Shown piece after piece: positions 61,298 to 64,000 of a stretch of 64,000 nucleotides of DNA; the stretch's first letter is position 1; every line of letters starts with the position of its first letter. The notes under the pieces are model-generated. The model ran no database searches. It saw only the letters and a list, made by a program, of their open reading frames with translations, and had not been told where the DNA came from. Origin of the DNA: Comamonadaceae bacterium OS-4 (GTDB lineage: Bacteria > Pseudomonadota > Gammaproteobacteria > Burkholderiales > Burkholderiaceae_C); contig AP026970.1 in NCBI GenBank assembly GCA_027924025.1, positions 3,246,501 to 3,310,500 on the forward strand. The letters are read 5' to 3'. The translations under genes and the position numbers were made by a program.

Positions 61298-63079
61298 TTA
61301 AAGGTCGCGTAGCACGACGCGTGCGTGTTCGCTGATGCCAATCACATTGAAAAATGCGGCGACCAAGCGATGCACATCTTGGAATTGCACCATACAGCCC
61401 TCGGCCTGACGCGAAACGACCCAGTTCAAGATCGTTCCCGCCGCCGAAAAGTCGACCCGGACCAAAAATCTGCAAGAAACCACAATGTTGTTGGACTGGT
61501 CCCGTGCGCTATCCAGCCCCGCCAACAGCGCCGTTGTATCGCCAGCCACGACTCCGCGCAACTCTTGGCTGGTCAAGGTGACCGAGCCCGCACCCATCGG
61601 CGAAGTCGAAACGAAATCGGCGGAAGCTGCATGAGCGGAGCGGAAATGAACGGCTGAATAATCACAGCGCGCCGGAGCCCATGCGGGGGGAGAAACCTCA
61701 TAGGTGATGCAATAGTCCAACGCCACCAGCTCAAAATCGTCAAGACACTGCAAAGCTCGGAGAACGTTTAAACGAACAATCCACCACGCAGAATCAACAC
61801 TGCGATTGGCGGAAGGCGTCAAGAATTGCAGCGCCGTCAACAATTGCGATGCACCGGCGAACCGCAGCGAGACGGGCTCGTCGCACAAACTGGCAAACAA
61901 GCCAGAAAGCAAAGGCATCGCAGGAGCATCAATACACTCAAGCGCAGTCCAGTCCAAAGTCCATGGCATCGGCTGAGTCGACAGTACCAGGCGCAAAGCC
62001 TCCATTCCTTGGACGTCCAAAAACTGGGGGCAGGACCACATCGGATCCGCTTCGACGTACTCTCCAGCCACTGGCTCTGGCACAAAAGGCGCCGCCAATG
62101 TCGTTTCCGCGCCGAACGCCGTGTTGAGTTGAACAACATCCCAACGAGGCACCCGCTCGTCCCACAGGTGCGCAAACTCTACGATAGCCCAATCAAAACG
62201 CTCACGATTTTGAGTGGCTCGGTAAAGGTCCATCAAGGCAGCTGCCCAGTTAAACGCCGTCGAGGCATCCGCCACACCGCGTCGCAACGCGCTGATCAGG
62301 CTACTTTCCGCCCCGTGATCATCGCCATTGGCAAAGCGGATGGCGGCCTCCTCCAGTTCAGGGTCAGCCGCCGCATCGGAAACCTCCAAAGCCAGCAGCT
62401 TGGAGGTCGTGAACGAGAGATCAGAGGACTCTGTGGCTCGGGCGAATGAAGGCTTGCTCCCAGGCGCCTTGGACGCCGGCGGCGCAAACATTGGCTCCGT
62501 CGGCTGGCCCATTTGCGTGGCCGCATATTCCGTTTGCGGTGCGCCTGCCCCCGGCTGATCAGCTACTCCGCGCATGATGGGCAATGTGGATGCAGCGGCT
62601 CCCCCCCCATACCGGGTGCCGGCAGAGGCGCCACTCGACGACACAGATTGTTGTGTGTCACTGGCAGGAGGAACTGCGGACGGGCGCTGCTCACTCCCTG
62701 CATTTGCAGCGGCAGCAGCGTCTTGCTTGCCTTTCCACCACTGCCTGGACATCTGCGCTTCGATTTCATCGATTTTCTTCAGGGTCACCGCACGACCATC
62801 GGGGTCGGTGGGAATACTGCTCTGGAAAAACGAAGGGCGCGCAAGATTGGCGACCGCGGAGGGGTCTCTGTTGCGCAGTTTGCGGAGCTGGTCGAATTCA
62901 CGCTTGCGGACAAAGTCGTTTTGTCGCTTGCGCTCAATCATGGCCTTGAGCGCCTGCTTGTCGTAGGCACTATCCGGCTCTGTCTCGGTGCGAGAGATAT
63001 CCGACCAGTCTTTGGTCGGATTGCGGACGAACATCGCCACTTTGGAAAGTAGGCCTGGACGTTCGTCTTTGGTTGCCAT
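61298..63079 (-). CDS. STAS-domain protein of unknown function (593 aa)
   Basis: The N-terminal 100 residues ([20 protein letters not shown], then a Lys/Arg-rich helix with [20 protein letters not shown]) are conserved-looking and basic. A long Ser/Ala/Pro/Gln linker (about 115-220) follows. The middle part is all-helical, with [20 protein letters not shown] resembling a TPR-like repeat. A C-terminal STAS-like domain (about 490-593) ends [20 protein letters not shown]; the phospho-Ser region is not typical. It lies between dksA and hslV. Related proteins occur at this place in Burkholderiales; function unknown, perhaps anti-anti-sigma-like. Confidence 0.72.
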   Translation of the reverse strand: MATKDERPGLLSKVAMFVRNPTKDWSDISRTETEPDSAYDKQALKAMIERKRQNDFVRKREFDQLRKLRNRDPSAVANLARPSFFQSSIPTDPDGRAVTLKKIDEIEAQMSRQWWKGKQDAAAAANAGSEQRPSAVPPASDTQQSVSSSGASAGTRYGGGAAASTLPIMRGVADQPGAGAPQTEYAATQMGQPTEPMFAPPASKAPGSKPSFARATESSDLSFTTSKLLALEVSDAAADPELEEAAIRFANGDDHGAESSLISALRRGVADASTAFNWAAALMDLYRATQNRERFDWAIVEFAHLWDERVPRWDVVQLNTAFGAETTLAAPFVPEPVAGEYVEADPMWSCPQFLDVQGMEALRLVLSTQPMPWTLDWTALECIDAPAMPLLSGLFASLCDEPVSLRFAGASQLLTALQFLTPSANRSVDSAWWIVRLNVLRALQCLDDFELVALDYCITYEVSPPAWAPARCDYSAVHFRSAHAASADFVSTSPMGAGSVTLTSQELRGVVAGDTTALLAGLDSARDQSNNIVVSCRFLVRVDFSAAGTILNWVVSRQAEGCMVQFQDVHRLVAAFFNVIGISEHARVVLRDL

Positions 63080-63111
63080 GTCAGCGGTAGGTAGCCTGCG
63101 TTAAAGGGAGA

Positions 63112-64000
63112 TTAATCCCCGAACATTTTCTGCTTCAGCTCGCGGCGTTGCTGCGCTTCCAAAGAGAGCGTCGCCGTCGGGCGGGCCAGCAAACGACCGA
63201 CACCGATAGGCTCACCGGTTTCATCGCAATAGCCATAGTCGCCGGAATCGATACGTCCGATGGACTGCTCGATCTTTTTGAGCAACTTGCGTTCGCGGTC
63301 GCGGGTGCGCAGCTCCAAAGCGTGCTCTTCTTCAATGGTTGCGCGATCCGCTGGATCGGGCACGACCGAGGTGTCTTCACGCAAATGCTCGGTGGTCTCT
63401 CCGGCGCTCGCGAGAATTCCGCGCTTGAGCTCGGTGAGCTTCAGGCGGAAATATGCGAGCTGCATCTCGTTCATGTATTCGGAGTCGGGCATCGCCAACA
63501 GTTCAGCATCCGTCATTTCGGTCACCGTTTTGTTTTTCCAATTATTGGCAAGTTTCGCGTCTTTTTTCACGATAGCAGGAATTACGGGAGCAATAACAGG
63601 GGAAGACATGGACTGGTTATAACTGGCTTTGGCAGCCGTTGAGGCGACTGACTGCGCCATAGAGGGCACCGTGAGCTGGGCCAGTCGCGAAGACGGGCGG
63701 CCTGCTTTGGCAGGCACTGCGGGAGCCGGAGCAACCACCGGCGCGGCAACGGCCATCGGTTTGACAACCGCTTTTTCGGCGGCAGGCTTGGTTTTTGCAG
63801 GCGTTGCAGCAGCTGTTTTGGCGGCGGATTTCACAGGCGCTTTGTCAGCAGTCTTGGTAGTTGTTTTCACAGGGGCAGGAACCGTGGTTTTGACAGCGGC
63901 TTTGCTGCTCGGTGGTGTAGCGACAGGTGCTTTGGCAACGACTTTCGCGGTTGGCTTGGCAGCGGATTTTGCAGCGGCCTTGACGGCAGCTGGCTTGACT
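63112..64000 (-). CDS. dksA: RNA polymerase-binding protein DksA with Lys/Ala/Pro-rich N-terminus (partial)
   Basis: The frame is open to the window end, so the start is beyond 64000; at least 295 residues are visible, against 151 in E. coli DksA. The C-terminal 150 residues match DksA: the coiled-coil tip acidic region VVPDPADRATIEEEHALELR and RTRDRERKLLKKIEQSIGRI. The zinc-finger region reads YGYCDETGEPIGVGRLLARP then TATLSLEAQQRRE, so only one of the four zinc cysteines remains (C, T, S, A). The N-terminal region is Lys/Ala/Pro-rich and histone-tail-like (KSAAKPTAKVVAKAPVATPP). It adjusts rRNA and amino-acid promoters with ppGpp; how the extension affects this is unknown. Confidence 0.92.
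   Translation of the reverse strand, partial: VKPAAVKAAAKSAAKPTAKVVAKAPVATPPSSKAAVKTTVPAPVKTTTKTADKAPVKSAAKTAAATPAKTKPAAEKAVVKPMAVAAPVVAPAPAVPAKAGRPSSRLAQLTVPSMAQSVASTAAKASYNQSMSSPVIAPVIPAIVKKDAKLANNWKNKTVTEMTDAELLAMPDSEYMNEMQLAYFRLKLTELKRGILASAGETTEHLREDTSVVPDPADRATIEEEHALELRTRDRERKLLKKIEQSIGRIDSGDYGYCDETGEPIGVGRLLARPTATLSLEAQQRRELKQKMFGD

Overview
The window is a chromosomal segment of a betaproteobacterium. It most resembles the Comamonadaceae (a Rhodoferax-like genus). The reasons are the high GC content, three PEP-CTERM proteins, an HslV that begins MEQFHGTT, the MraZ-to-LpxC division cluster, a DksA with a long Lys/Ala/Pro-rich N-terminus, and dispersed short repeats of the kind seen in that family. 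Apart from the repeats there are no transposons, phage genes, rRNA genes or CRISPR arrays. Almost all of it is core genome.

Layout. 1-5.8 kb (+): the end of a PDZ protein, an enoyl-CoA hydratase, tRNA-Met, an exported protein, miaB and three PEP-CTERM proteins. 5.9-10.4 kb: a CoA-transferase (+), then two small membrane proteins, a DMT transporter and ffh (all -). 10.5-20.7 kb (+): a CcsA-like protein, a small metal-ribbon protein, pilS-pilR, ampD, nrdA-nrdB behind a tandem NrdR operator, and a Lys/Ala-rich histone-like protein built on a 57-bp tandem repeat. 20.7-25.8 kb (-): a zinc-ribbon protein, prmA, accC-accB, a TlpA-type thioredoxin and an unknown protein. 25.9-27.8 kb (+): mpl and a small protein. 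27.8-31.9 kb (-): aroG with a leader-peptide attenuator, tldD and rodA. 31.9-39.5 kb (+): an esterase, an RNase II-type enzyme, a TonB-like protein, mtgA, plsC-like and cdsA-like genes, ruvC and a periplasmic binding protein. 39.5-59.1 kb (-): a flagellar-rod-like protein, lpxC and the complete dcw cluster, with a FlhD-family gene between ftsA and ftsZ. 59.3-64 kb (-): hslU, hslV, a STAS-domain protein and dksA, which is cut by the window end.

How the genes work together. Much of the segment builds the cell envelope. MurC-G, MraY, Ddl, FtsI, FtsW, RodA and MtgA make and polymerise peptidoglycan; AmpD and Mpl recycle it; LpxC starts lipid A synthesis; AccBC, PlsC-like and CdsA-like enzymes feed phospholipid synthesis. 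The dcw genes overlap by 1-4 bases over long stretches. They are preceded by a promoter whose -10 overlaps four MraZ-type repeats spaced exactly 10 bp apart.

Main points for a second look. (1) A 22-codon leader ORF upstream of aroG carries seven aromatic residues among eight consecutive codons (FFFSYFWF). It is followed by mutually exclusive terminator and antiterminator arms, which is a complete transcription attenuator. (2) A structured repeat with a conserved core and compensating hairpins occurs twice between mtgA and plsC, and a third copy sits in frame inside mpl, adding about 36 residues. (3) An orphan FlhD-family gene lies between ftsA and ftsZ. (4) A second dispersed repeat family has been absorbed into mur coding sequences. 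(5) MurD has an N-terminal extension of about 118 residues. All of these come from reading the sequence; no database search was run.
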